A stretch of 64,000 bases of DNA from Massilia eburnea (GTDB lineage: Bacteria; Pseudomonadota; Gammaproteobacteria; Burkholderiales; Burkholderiaceae_D). Shown one piece after another: positions 27,376-36,426 of this stretch. Where the stretch lies: positions 49,495-113,494 of the forward strand of contig NZ_WNKX01000020.1 in the NCBI RefSeq assembly GCF_009720745.1, given 5' to 3'. The notes below the pieces were generated by a model. That model saw only the letters and a list, made by a program, of their open reading frames with translations, did no database searches and had not been told where the DNA came from. Numbering within the stretch: the first letter of the stretch is position 1; every line of letters begins with the position of its first letter. A program made the position numbers and the translations under genes.

Positions 27376-28540
27376 GCGCGAGCACAACAAGCGTCAGCAA
27401 CGCAAAGACCGCCCCTGCGCCGAAAGTGAGTGCTGCCCCGTAACGGTCCCACAGCCAGCCGGCAAGCGCGCTCGATACCAACAGCGCACCGCCGCTGGCA
27501 AGATTGAACAATCCAAAAGCAGTGCCGCGCAATTGGGATGGCGCAGCGTTGGCCACCATCGCCGACAGCAGGCCCTGCGTCATGCCCATATGCAGGCCCC
27601 ACAGGAATACACCGGCGATCACTGCCTTCCAGCCCTGCGCCAGCGCCAGCACCGCGTCCGCCGCCACCAGCACCAGCAAGCCTGCAGCCAGCAGGACGCG
27701 GTGGCTGATGCGGTCCGACAATTTCCCGAAAGGGTAAGCAGCAAGCGCATAGACGAAGCTCATGGCGGCCATCACCAGCGGCACCTGGGCTACGGCCATG
27801 CCCCGCTCCTGCGCACGCAAGACAAGGAAGGCTTCACTGAAACGCGCCAGCATGAACAGCACGCCTAGGCCGACCAGCCACCAGTAGGATCGGTCGAGCT
27901 TGCGCAGCTGGTCGCGCCGCAGTGGATTGATACGCTTGTGTCCTGGCGCGGCGGCGGGCTCGCGTACACCAACCACCATCAGCAGCGTCGCCAGCATGCC
28001 GGGAATCACGGCGACCCAGAACACGCTGCGGAAATCATTGGCCCACAACAGCATCAGGCCGGAAGCAAGCAAAGGACCGGCGCAAGCGCCAACGGTATCG
28101 AGCGACTGCCGCAAGCCGAATGCCGCGCCGCGCATGGCCTCCGGCGTCAGGTCGGCCAGCAACGCGTCACGCGGCGCGCCGCGTATGCCTTTGCCAACGC
28201 GATCGAGAAGGCGGGCAGTTGTGACCATGCCCATTGAGCCGGCGATCGCAAACAACGGTTTGGAGAAGGCCCCCATGCCGTAGCCTAGGGCCGCAATGAA
28301 TTTCCGTTTGCCCAGGTAGTCGCTGAGGGTTCCGGAAAAAACCTTAACGCCCAGCGCAGTCGCTTCGGCCAAGCCTTCGAGGATGCCGACCGCGAGGCTG
28401 CTGGCGCCGAGCGTGCCGACCATGAACAAGGGCAGCAGGCTGTGGATCATTTCGGATGAAATGTCCATCAGCATGCTGACCAGCCCCAGTACCCATACGC
28501 TGGCGGAAAGCCGGTTGCTGGATGGGAGCTGGGAAGCCAT
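27302..28540 (-). CDS. MFS transporter
   Basis: A 412-residue major-facilitator protein with 12 predicted helices. The loop 2-3 motif is GTLSDYLGKRK, and DRVGKGIRGAPRDALLADLTP is typical of the subgroup often called multidrug or phthalate-type MFS. It is the last gene of the hydrolase operon, 11 bases after the S1/P1 nuclease, so it could move nucleosides, bases or phosphate esters, but the substrate is unknown. Its 3' end lies inside the opposing binding-protein gene. Confidence 0.9.
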   Translation of the reverse strand: MASQLPSSNRLSASVWVLGLVSMLMDISSEMIHSLLPLFMVGTLGASSLAVGILEGLAEATALGVKVFSGTLSDYLGKRKFIAALGYGMGAFSKPLFAIAGSMGMVTTARLLDRVGKGIRGAPRDALLADLTPEAMRGAAFGLRQSLDTVGACAGPLLASGLMLLWANDFRSVFWVAVIPGMLATLLMVVGVREPAAAPGHKRINPLRRDQLRKLDRSYWWLVGLGVLFMLARFSEAFLVLRAQERGMAVAQVPLVMAAMSFVYALAAYPFGKLSDRISHRVLLAAGLLVLVAADAVLALAQGWKAVIAGVFLWGLHMGMTQGLLSAMVANAAPSQLRGTAFGLFNLASGGALLVSSALAGWLWDRYGAALTFGAGAVFALLTLVVLALTAGTTTRYAEAESPGEAGDSEDR

Positions 28541-28551
28541 CGTTTAAGCTG

Positions 28552-29574
28552 TTAAGGCCAGATTTTCTGCAGCACGGCGGCCAGGTTGTAGCCACCCTTG
28601 ATCAACTGTTCGCGCGCGAGTGCAGATGATGGCACCGGATAGTTGTCCGGCACCGTCATCGCCCACACGGTGTAGGACGCACCGTTGCGGGCGCTCTGTT
28701 TGCTCGCTACACCGACCTTCACGTCGGCGTAGGCCTGCTTGGCGACGGCGAGCGAATCGTTGGCCCATTGCACCGGCCAGGTGCTGGCATCGCCCTTCGG
28801 CAAGGTAATCGCCGGCTTGCCGTCGATGGCCCACTGCGAGAATTTGTCCACGCTGCGCATGCTGCTGCGGCGCATGGCGTAATCGACCACCGTCGTGTCC
28901 CAGTAAGAGTGGAAAGGCTTGGTCGGGTACTTGGACGGCGCTTCATCGCCAGGCGGGATGGTCTTGGCGCTCGCCGCTGCCAGTGCCGCCTCGTCCATCT
29001 GCAGGTTGTTGCCGCCGCGCGAATCGAAGATGTTCAGGGAGTCGACTTCCTTGTCGGACTGCGGCACCACAAACTTGCCGTCTTTATCGACGAAGGCGGC
29101 GCCTACGTGCAGCGGCTGGTGGATATCGCCCACCAGGTGAGTCAGGATCAACAGCGCCTGGCGCTTGGTGAACTTGCCATCGCCCTTGTCCTGCAAGGTG
29201 GCGATGCATTGCTGCAGCGTCTGCACCACGTCATGCTCGGAAGTACCCACACCATGCAGGTGGTATTCGTTCAGCTGGAACGGCACATCGGTGTAGTGGT
29301 ATTCCGTGTGATCCGGATGCGTCGCCACGTAGTCGTTCATTTCCTGCGACTGCGGGCCGCAGAAAGTGCCCTTCACGCAGTCGGCCCAGTTGGCGATCTT
29401 TTCCAGGTCTTCGCCAGGCAGCAGCAGCGCTTTGACCTGCTTCTCTGCGTTCGAGCCCTTGATCAGGTTATCGGCAATCGCGCCCACGATGCGGTGGCCG
29501 GCATTACCCCAGGCCATGGCATTGGTGGACAGGAAGGCGCCGGACAGCGCTGCGATCAATGCGAGTTTCTTCAT
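28552..29574 (-). CDS. Exported S1/P1-type nuclease
   Basis: A 340-residue zinc-dependent nuclease of the S1/P1 family, cleaving single-stranded DNA or RNA and removing 3' phosphates. A signal peptide ends at AMA, so mature Trp becomes the N-terminal residue (WGNAGHRIVG), which ligates zinc in this family. Other metal ligands are seen in ANWADC, YHYTDVP and THLVGDIHQPLHVG, with GGNN and HSYWDT following. Its start overlaps the HKD-protein stop by 4 bases. Bacterial members are secreted or periplasmic. Confidence 0.93.
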   Translation of the reverse strand: MKKLALIAALSGAFLSTNAMAWGNAGHRIVGAIADNLIKGSNAEKQVKALLLPGEDLEKIANWADCVKGTFCGPQSQEMNDYVATHPDHTEYHYTDVPFQLNEYHLHGVGTSEHDVVQTLQQCIATLQDKGDGKFTKRQALLILTHLVGDIHQPLHVGAAFVDKDGKFVVPQSDKEVDSLNIFDSRGGNNLQMDEAALAAASAKTIPPGDEAPSKYPTKPFHSYWDTTVVDYAMRRSSMRSVDKFSQWAIDGKPAITLPKGDASTWPVQWANDSLAVAKQAYADVKVGVASKQSARNGASYTVWAMTVPDNYPVPSSALAREQLIKGGYNLAAVLQKIWP

Positions 29575-30812
29575 TCTTCTTTACCCTTGTTCGGTTTAGG
29601 ATAATCCTTGTTGATGTCCAGCGGCGCGGCATACGGCGAGCTCCACGCCTGCTCCTGCAGCGCATACAGGCGCTTGGCCATCGCTTCATTGCGCATCACC
29701 ACTTCCATATTGCGCGAAAGGTCGAAGTAGCCGCCAGCCCAGTTGCTGGTGCCGACCCACGCCAGCTTGCCGTCGACGACCATGGTCTTGCTGTGCAAGA
29801 CGCGGGCGAACGGGATAAACCCGGTGGAGGCTTTCGGCAACGTCACGATGCGCACTTCCACATTCGGCAGGATGGCCAGGCTTTTCAGGTACTGCAACGC
29901 TGGTTGTTCCAGGTTCCAGTTCGACACCATGAGCTTGACCTTCACGCCGCGCGTGGCGGCAGCGCGCAGCGCGTTGTCGATCACGGCGTAGTAAGGGCGC
30001 GTGCCGTTCGGCCCATAGCTCAAAGGCGCGTAATCGAGCATCGATGCGCGGATTTCCTGTTTCGCATCGGCCAGCAAGGCTGGCAGCACGACTTCGGAAT
30101 CGGACACGCCCGCCGGATTGAAACCACCTGGGCTGGCGACCAGGAAATTGGGTTCCGCCGGCAGTGCCACCGGGGCTGCGTTGGCGAGGATGGCGGTTTT
30201 CGCCTGCAGCGGAGCGACACTCTTGCCTGCGGCCAGCGCCGCTTGCGCCGCCCAGTCCTGCTCGAAGATGGCTTGTACCTGACCGACGATTTTCGCGTCC
30301 GTAATGCGCAAGCCGGTTTCGTGTATATGGGTGAACGAGCGCCAGTCGAAATTCTGGCTGCCGATGAAGGCTACCTTATGGTCTACCGTCAGGTATTTGG
30401 CATGAATGATGCCATTGCCCGTCAGCTCGCTGACATTCAGTACGCGCATCTCCAGGTTCGGAATGGCGCGCAGGCGCTCCACGGTTGCCTTGTCCGAGAG
30501 CCCGGTGACACCCTTCTTGTCGACCAGGAAGCGGATTTTTACGCCGCGCTTGCCGGCAGCTTCCAGCCGCTCGATCACTTTCTCGAACGGCGCCCCCGGC
30601 ACGCTGGCGATGTAGAACTGGCCGATGCAGATGTCGCTCTTCGCGTTGTCGAACAATTCGCTCCACACCTCGACGGGGCCGCGCAGGTCATCGCTTTTCA
30701 GCGTGGTTTCAACCGGCGCTGTCTGCACCAGCTCAAAACCGGGAATCTGGAATGCCGCGTGGGCGCTGGCAAAGCAGCCTGCCAATACGGCGGCAATGAT
30801 TATGCGGCGCAT
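29571..30812 (-). CDS. Exported phospholipase D-superfamily protein, PLD3/PLD4-like
   Basis: A 413-residue protein with signal peptide (MRRIIIAAVLAGCFASAHA) and two HKD motifs: His137-Lys139-Asp144 (HAKYLTVD) and His340-Lys342-Asp347 (HSKTMVVD). The sequences after them, IGSQNFDWRSFTHIHETG and VGTSNWAGGYF, match the pattern of animal PLD3/PLD4, which are 5' exonucleases on single-stranded nucleic acid. Lying between a 5'-nucleotidase and an S1/P1 nuclease, it is more likely a nuclease than a lipase. This is an inference; phospholipase or cardiolipin synthase activity remains possible. Confidence 0.85.
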   Translation of the reverse strand: MRRIIIAAVLAGCFASAHAAFQIPGFELVQTAPVETTLKSDDLRGPVEVWSELFDNAKSDICIGQFYIASVPGAPFEKVIERLEAAGKRGVKIRFLVDKKGVTGLSDKATVERLRAIPNLEMRVLNVSELTGNGIIHAKYLTVDHKVAFIGSQNFDWRSFTHIHETGLRITDAKIVGQVQAIFEQDWAAQAALAAGKSVAPLQAKTAILANAAPVALPAEPNFLVASPGGFNPAGVSDSEVVLPALLADAKQEIRASMLDYAPLSYGPNGTRPYYAVIDNALRAAATRGVKVKLMVSNWNLEQPALQYLKSLAILPNVEVRIVTLPKASTGFIPFARVLHSKTMVVDGKLAWVGTSNWAGGYFDLSRNMEVVMRNEAMAKRLYALQEQAWSSPYAAPLDINKDYPKPNKGKEE

Positions 30813-30824
30813 GATGGTCCTTTC

Positions 30825-32477
30825 TTACTTGATGCGAATAATGCGTGGCACGGCGTCTTGGGCGCCGGCCAGCTTCTTGTCCTGCTCCATGCGCACCAGA
30901 TAGTTGCGCAACGCATCGACGTCGCGTACTCCGGTCGCTGCACGGTTGCTGCCCTGGCGGAAGGTCACGAAGCCATCGTTGCCCTCGGCCAGGAAATTAA
31001 ACACTGCAACGCGGTAACTGGCGCCAGCTTCGATCGGCAAACCATGCAACCGGATGCTGTCGCGCACAATGCGCTGGCCCTTCGGCTTGCCGGTATCCCA
31101 GGTGTAGGTGAAGCCTTCGGAAACCTGCAGCAAGCCGCGCTTATCGGGTTCATTGCCGTCCCACTGCTGCTCCAGCAACGTGGCGATCTGGCCGCCGGTC
31201 ATATCCATTACCACAAGCTCGTTCCCGAACGGCAGCACGGCCTGGGTTTGCGCAACGCTCACCACGTTTCCGGCGCCGGCATCCAGCGAGGTGCGGATGC
31301 CGCCCGTATTGGTGAAAGCGATCTGCGCGCCCCATTTGCCGCTCGCTGCCAGCAGCGCATCCGCGACCACCTGGCCCAGCGGCGACTCATCGGCATCCGG
31401 CATCAAGGTCCTGCTGATCGACGGTACCGCGATCTTCGCGACGGGCCGGTTCAGCACCGCACTGCTGCGCGCACGCACCGATGCCACCAGGGCATCGACT
31501 TCCGGCACGCTGGCATATTTGCCCGGCTCCACGACGATGTTGCGCGCGCTGGCATCGACCACCTTGCCCGTCTTGCGATCCACCACCAGTGAAATGCGCG
31601 ACAGCATATGGCCGAACTTTTCCGCCTGCGTCACCAGCTTGCCGTCAACGCGGCACAGGTAGCCTGTGTGCGAGTGGCCACTGACTACCAGGCGTATGGA
31701 AGGATCAAGGCGCTTGACCACGTCGGCAATGTCGCCGCCAAGGTCATCGCAATACTGCTGGTCGTATTTCGCTTTCGAAGTGCCGCCCTGGTGAATCAGC
31801 ACCACGAACACGGTCGCGCCTTGCGCGCGCAGTTCCGGCAGCAGGCGGTTCACGGCTTGCGCCTCGTCGATGAATTGCAGGCCTGTGATGCTGGCCGCAG
31901 CGATCAGCTCGGGCGCATCCTTCAGCACCGTGCCGATGAAGGCGACTTTAACGCCCTTCACTTCTTCGATGCGATAGGCCGGCAGCAAGGTCTCTCCCGT
32001 GCGCGTGTCGATCACGTTCGCGGCCAGGTAGCTGAATTTGGCGCCATCCCACGAAGGCTGGAATTGGCAGGCTTTCTCGGCACGTGGCGAGGTGCAGCCG
32101 CCCTTGGCTTGGCGCAGCAGTTCGACGCGGCCCGCATCAAATTCATGGTTGCCGACCGAAGTAGCGCGCATGCCGAGCAGGTTCAGTGCGGCGATCGTCG
32201 GTTCATCGGCAAACATGGCCGACATGGCCGGACTGGCGCCGATCATGTCGCCCGCCCCCACCAGCAGCATATCCGGATCATCCGTGCGCCAGGCTTGCAG
32301 CGTGGCGGCCAGGGCATCGACACCGCCCGCCTTGCGCTCCTCGAATGCGGAAGCCTCAAGGTAGCCGTGCAGGTCGTTCAGGGCGGCCAGGGTCAGCTCA
32401 ACCCGGCTGTCGGGATGCTGTGCCGCGCAGCCGGTCAACAAGGCTGCCAGGACAAGGGGGCGCAAAAAAGTTTTCAT
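30825..32477 (-). CDS. 5'-nucleotidase lipoprotein, UshA/metallophosphatase type
   Basis: A 550-residue two-domain enzyme: N-terminal calcineurin-like metallophosphatase (NDLHGYLEAS, GAGDMIGASP, GNHEFDAGR, VSGHSHTGY) and C-terminal 5'-nucleotidase domain with the substrate pocket (FTNTGGIRTSLDAG, FNFLAEGNDGF). It should dephosphorylate nucleotides, and perhaps split UDP-sugars, outside the cytoplasm. The N-terminus has a lipobox LLTGC with Cys17, so it is probably anchored in a membrane. It is the first gene of a four-gene operon with the HKD protein, S1/P1 nuclease and MFS transporter. Confidence 0.94.
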   Translation of the reverse strand: MKTFLRPLVLAALLTGCAAQHPDSRVELTLAALNDLHGYLEASAFEERKAGGVDALAATLQAWRTDDPDMLLVGAGDMIGASPAMSAMFADEPTIAALNLLGMRATSVGNHEFDAGRVELLRQAKGGCTSPRAEKACQFQPSWDGAKFSYLAANVIDTRTGETLLPAYRIEEVKGVKVAFIGTVLKDAPELIAAASITGLQFIDEAQAVNRLLPELRAQGATVFVVLIHQGGTSKAKYDQQYCDDLGGDIADVVKRLDPSIRLVVSGHSHTGYLCRVDGKLVTQAEKFGHMLSRISLVVDRKTGKVVDASARNIVVEPGKYASVPEVDALVASVRARSSAVLNRPVAKIAVPSISRTLMPDADESPLGQVVADALLAASGKWGAQIAFTNTGGIRTSLDAGAGNVVSVAQTQAVLPFGNELVVMDMTGGQIATLLEQQWDGNEPDKRGLLQVSEGFTYTWDTGKPKGQRIVRDSIRLHGLPIEAGASYRVAVFNFLAEGNDGFVTFRQGSNRAATGVRDVDALRNYLVRMEQDKKLAGAQDAVPRIIRIK

Positions 32478-32540
32478 GAGAGTTGATTGTACAGGCGCTG
32501 CCGCACGCGGCGAGCGTCGGGAAACGATATGTTACGCACC

Positions 32541-32569
32541 AAAAAAAACGGGCCTCGCGGCCCGTTTTT
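32541..32569. terminator. Bidirectional terminator
   Basis: Stem ACGGGCC and GGCCCGT around loop TCGC, with an A-run on the left and a T-run on the right, works in both directions. It lies 20 bases after the Oar-like receptor stop (minus strand) and upstream of the 5'-nucleotidase gene, so it mainly ends the receptor transcript. Confidence 0.88.
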
Positions 32570-32588
32570 CAGGTTTATGCAACCATGC

Positions 32589-35500
32589 TTAGAACTCGTA
32601 GCGCACGGAAGCTTGCAGCTGCCATTGCGATTCGCCGCGAGCCTGGCGAACGTCGAAGTCCTTCACCGAGTCGCGCACGCGGTACACGTACTTGCCGGTG
32701 GCTGGGTCAATACCAGCGAAGTCCACGAACGAACGGGTCACGCCGCCCGACGAGGAGTAAGGCATCTCGTTGATACGGCCCCACTTCTTGTTCAGCAGGT
32801 TGCCGAAGTTCATGATGTCAAAGGACAGCACGCCTTTGTGACCGCTCATGAAGCCAGGGATCTCCTGCTTGATGCGAACGTCGAAGTTGTTGGTCCATGG
32901 AGCGAACGAAGAGTTGCGCTGCACAACACCGCCGGCGGCGTTGCGCAAGGCACGCGACTGGTTAACAGTTGCCCAGAAGCGGTCTTCGTTGGCGTGGCTG
33001 GCTGCAGTATCGCCAGCGAAGATCACATCGCCCGAACCTGGTGCACGTGGGATGTACATCAAGTCGTTGCTGCTGACGCCGTCGCCGTTGGCGTCGTTGT
33101 TGAAGGTCCAGCTGTACGGCTTGCCGGTACGGCCTTCGTAGTTGACGCCGAAGGTGGTACGGTAGTTGCCGAAGAAGGCCTTACGGAAGTTGACGTAAGC
33201 TGCGATACGGTCCTTCACCAGGTACTGGGAATTTGCCGTAGTGTTTTCGTTCGGGTTAAACGAAGCACGCGCATTGTAGGTCGAACCGGAAGTCGAAGCC
33301 TGCAGTGGCGACACTTCCTTGGCGTCAGTGTAGGTGTACGACACGGACCAGCCGAAGCCGCCGATCAGAGGACGGGTCAGCGACAGGGTTGCCAGGTTCG
33401 ACTTGCCTTCCTGGGTGTTGTAGGCCACCAGCACGTTGCCGAAGCTCGAGTTGCTTAACGCTTTGCTGCGAGCGCCGGTACAGGTCGTACCGCTGGTGGT
33501 CAGGCTGCCGGTTGCGGTCCAGCAAGCTGGGTTGAGCGCTTGGGTGCTGTAGTACAAGGCACGGCCGTCGGTACCGGTCTTGGTCTGTTCGCCCAGGTTC
33601 AGGTTCTGGTAGTAGATACCGTCCTTGGTCTTCAGCGACAGCACTTCAGCCGTGAAGGTCATGCCATACCATGGCAGTTCGTGGTCGAAGGCAAGGTTGG
33701 CTTTCCAGATCGAAGGCTGGCGGAAGCCTGCTGCCAGAGCGTCCACGTTGGCCTGGCTCGAGGCTGCGCCCAGGTTGGTCGGCTGCTTGTTGATGTCCGG
33801 GCTGAACATTGCGTCCGGGCAAGGCGAGGTCGAGCTACCGCAGGTCACAGTGCGGGTTGCCACGCCGTTGTTCTGGTATGGGTTCGCCATCCAGACCGAC
33901 ATTGCCACGCCCTGGAACAGGCCGGCGCCGCCGCGGATCTGCATTGGACGCTCGCTAGGGAGCTTGTAGTTGAAGCCAGCACGCGGCTGCCACAGTTTCT
34001 GGCCGTCGATGGTGTTGGTGTTGTCCAGGCCGAAACCGCCGGTAGCACGGGTGCTAGGCGCAGCGCCAGCCACGCGTGGCAGGGCTACAGCGGCGTTCAG
34101 AGTTGGGCGCTCCGGCAGGTCTTCGATGTCGACACGCAGGCCGGCATTGATAGTGAGGCGATCAGTCACGCTCCAGGTATCCTGCACGAACAGGCCGGTA
34201 TCCTTCAGGGTAAACTTGGCGATCGCATCGTCAAAGGTATGACCGGCAGCCGGAACCTGCACCGAGAAGCTCGATGGACGGCCACGGGTGAAGTTCTCCA
34301 TGATGGCCTTGGTCATATTGTCGTTGTTGCTGCTGCAGAAGGTCGCAGGAGCATTCGCACCGCCCAGGAAGCTGTACGGCACGTTCGGGATGCAGCCGAA
34401 GGTGTAGTTGCCGTAGACGTTCTGCAAGAAGATGTTGGTCACTTCATTCTTGTTCATGTCCGCGCCAAACTTGACTTCATGCGCGCCCAGGTTCCAGTTG
34501 GCGCCCAGGTAGATGTCGTCGGTCTTGGTGCCCAGCACATTGCGTTGGCGGCTAAACTCGGTGCCCATGTCCAGGAAGCGGCTGGTGGTTGCCACGCTGG
34601 TCGGGGTGCCGACAGGATTAGGACCGCTCCAGTTCAGGCCAATCGCCGGCAGAGTCGAGCCGGTCGTCCACAGGCTGTCGTAATCGCGGCGCGACCACTT
34701 GATTTCGGTCGAGAAGTTCGGGGTCCAGTCGGAGAACAGCTGTGCGACCTTGGTTTCCAGGGTCTTGTTGTTGGTGATCCAGTAGCTGCTCAGCGACAGG
34801 CTGTTGTTGCCGATGCCGGAGAACATTGGCTCGGACTGCTGGGTCTTCGACCAGCGCACCATCAGGCGATGATCGTCGTTGATGTTCCAGTCGATCTTAG
34901 CCAGCTTGTCGCGCACGTTCATTTGCGCCGGGGTGATCACTTCGGTGCCAACGTCCATGCCCCAGGTGTTCTTGGCGATGTCCTTGGCTTGCTGGATCTG
35001 GCCCGTGGTAATGCCGATATTGGTCAGCGGGGAGCCGATCGGGCCGTACGACGGGGAGGCCAGGCTCGACTTGTACTTCTCATAGTTCACCATGAAGAAC
35101 AGCTTGTCCTGAATGATCGGGCCGCTCAGGGTGCCGCCGTTGGTGGTGGTCTTGGAAGTAGGCGGCTTGCTGTAGGTGTCGGTGGACTGGTTGTAGCGGT
35201 CGCCGGCCATATCCTGGTTGCGGAACACGCTGTACAAGGAACCGTGGAAGTTGTTGGTACCGGACTTGGTGACGGCGTTGATGTTGGCGCCGACATAGCC
35301 CTTCTGCGTCACGTCATAGTTGGCGACGTTGATCTGCGAGGACTGGATCGCATCGATCGAAATCGGCTGCTTGGCGAACGGCGAACCGGAGCCTTCCAGG
35401 CCAAAGGTATCGCTCACGGCAACGCCGTCGATGGTCATCGAGTTGAAACGCGAGTTCTGGCCGGCTACGGAGATTTCGTTACGCTCCTTGTCGGTCTGCG

Positions 35501-36002
35501 AAACGCGCGGATCCATGCGGGCGTAGTCCTGCAGGCTGCGGTTGACCGAAGCCTGGATGTCCAGGTCGGCTGAGCTGATCGAGGTCACGGCGCCCTGGTT
35601 GGACTTGCTGAACTTTTCGGCGCGGGCGGCGGAACCGGCGATGGTCACGGTCTGGATAGCCTGGCCGAGGGTAGCGTCGACCGCGGCAGTTTCAGCCAGC
35701 TCGACGAAGACATTGTCACGTTTTTCGGAAACGCCGTTCTTGGTAATGGTGATCGTGTACGGACCGCCGGCACGCAGGCCTCGCGCGATGTAGCGACCTT
35801 CGCTGTCAGTCGTGACGTTGCTGGTCGAACCGGATTCAACGTGAGTGATGGTCACGGTCGCGCCAGCAGCTGGCTTGCCATCAGAACCTGAAATGCGACC
35901 GCCAATCGCGGAAGTCGTGTTCTGTGCGAATGCCGGAGCGGCAAACACCAGGGACAAGCTAAACGCTATCTGCGTCAGCCGGAGCCGTTTTTGATTCATC
36001 AT
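32589..36002 (-). CDS. Oar-like TonB-dependent receptor with carboxypeptidase-regulatory domain
   Basis: A 1137-residue outer-membrane receptor. A signal peptide ends at AFAQN (about residue 27). A carboxypeptidase-regulatory-like beta-sandwich follows (about 32-110: GGRISGSDGKPAAGATVTIT, then TDSEGRYIARGL). A plug and a long barrel ending QLQASVRYEF complete it. This layout is that of Oar/SusC-like proteins, which are longer than iron receptors and transport or bind larger substrates. Placed between the nuclease operon and purine cluster it might take up oligonucleotides or nucleosides, but nothing in the sequence proves a ligand. Confidence 0.92.
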   Translation of the reverse strand: MMNQKRLRLTQIAFSLSLVFAAPAFAQNTTSAIGGRISGSDGKPAAGATVTITHVESGSTSNVTTDSEGRYIARGLRAGGPYTITITKNGVSEKRDNVFVELAETAAVDATLGQAIQTVTIAGSAARAEKFSKSNQGAVTSISSADLDIQASVNRSLQDYARMDPRVSQTDKERNEISVAGQNSRFNSMTIDGVAVSDTFGLEGSGSPFAKQPISIDAIQSSQINVANYDVTQKGYVGANINAVTKSGTNNFHGSLYSVFRNQDMAGDRYNQSTDTYSKPPTSKTTTNGGTLSGPIIQDKLFFMVNYEKYKSSLASPSYGPIGSPLTNIGITTGQIQQAKDIAKNTWGMDVGTEVITPAQMNVRDKLAKIDWNINDDHRLMVRWSKTQQSEPMFSGIGNNSLSLSSYWITNNKTLETKVAQLFSDWTPNFSTEIKWSRRDYDSLWTTGSTLPAIGLNWSGPNPVGTPTSVATTSRFLDMGTEFSRQRNVLGTKTDDIYLGANWNLGAHEVKFGADMNKNEVTNIFLQNVYGNYTFGCIPNVPYSFLGGANAPATFCSSNNDNMTKAIMENFTRGRPSSFSVQVPAAGHTFDDAIAKFTLKDTGLFVQDTWSVTDRLTINAGLRVDIEDLPERPTLNAAVALPRVAGAAPSTRATGGFGLDNTNTIDGQKLWQPRAGFNYKLPSERPMQIRGGAGLFQGVAMSVWMANPYQNNGVATRTVTCGSSTSPCPDAMFSPDINKQPTNLGAASSQANVDALAAGFRQPSIWKANLAFDHELPWYGMTFTAEVLSLKTKDGIYYQNLNLGEQTKTGTDGRALYYSTQALNPACWTATGSLTTSGTTCTGARSKALSNSSFGNVLVAYNTQEGKSNLATLSLTRPLIGGFGWSVSYTYTDAKEVSPLQASTSGSTYNARASFNPNENTTANSQYLVKDRIAAYVNFRKAFFGNYRTTFGVNYEGRTGKPYSWTFNNDANGDGVSSNDLMYIPRAPGSGDVIFAGDTAASHANEDRFWATVNQSRALRNAAGGVVQRNSSFAPWTNNFDVRIKQEIPGFMSGHKGVLSFDIMNFGNLLNKKWGRINEMPYSSSGGVTRSFVDFAGIDPATGKYVYRVRDSVKDFDVRQARGESQWQLQASVRYEF

Positions 36003-36426
36003 TGATATACCCCAAAAGAGAACAAATTATTGGTAAATGTCGGCATCTTCCTGCATGCCGCATTTGCGCTTTTTACTAATGTTGCAAAAATAGTTGCCGC
36101 CCAGCGAGTTTAAGCACCAACCATGACGTGGGTGCTACAGCTTCGTGACATTTGTGTGACGCGGGGGAATTCCCAGTTGCATAGACGTATTTTTTCGTCA
36201 ACTATGCCTTAAAGGCCGGGTCCAAGACAAATTCATTTTCCCTTGCGTATTTATACGTAGGGAAAATAAATTGCCTTTCGTTATACGTTTTTCAGCAAAA
36301 AAGCGCGCGTGCTAAGGCAAAATTATAAAGAAGCACACGCCCGAAGACACTTTATTAACATTAAGAAAATGCGAAAAGATGCGCGCACTTGTGGCAAAAG
36401 GGCCACAAGTGCGGCTAAGAAGGGGC
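36003..36426. other. AT-rich control region upstream of the Oar-like receptor
   Basis: This 424-base stretch has no gene. It holds an imperfect 33-base palindrome (36235-36267: ATTTTCCCT ... AGGGAAAAT around CGTATTTATACG), a looser inverted repeat GCATAG ... CTATGC (36179-36207), and the 12-base-pair hairpin at 36384-36413. A receptor promoter should lie here on the minus strand; no confident -35/-10 pair could be fixed. Confidence 0.55.
36384..36413 (-). terminator. Strong hairpin after the adenosine deaminase gene
   Basis: Perfect 12-base arms CGCACTTGTGGC and GCCACAAGTGCG around a 6-base loop, 13 bases past the deaminase stop. On the minus strand the tail is CGCATCTTTTCG, a poor T-run, so it may act as a weak terminator or an mRNA 3'-end stabiliser. 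Confidence 0.65.
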
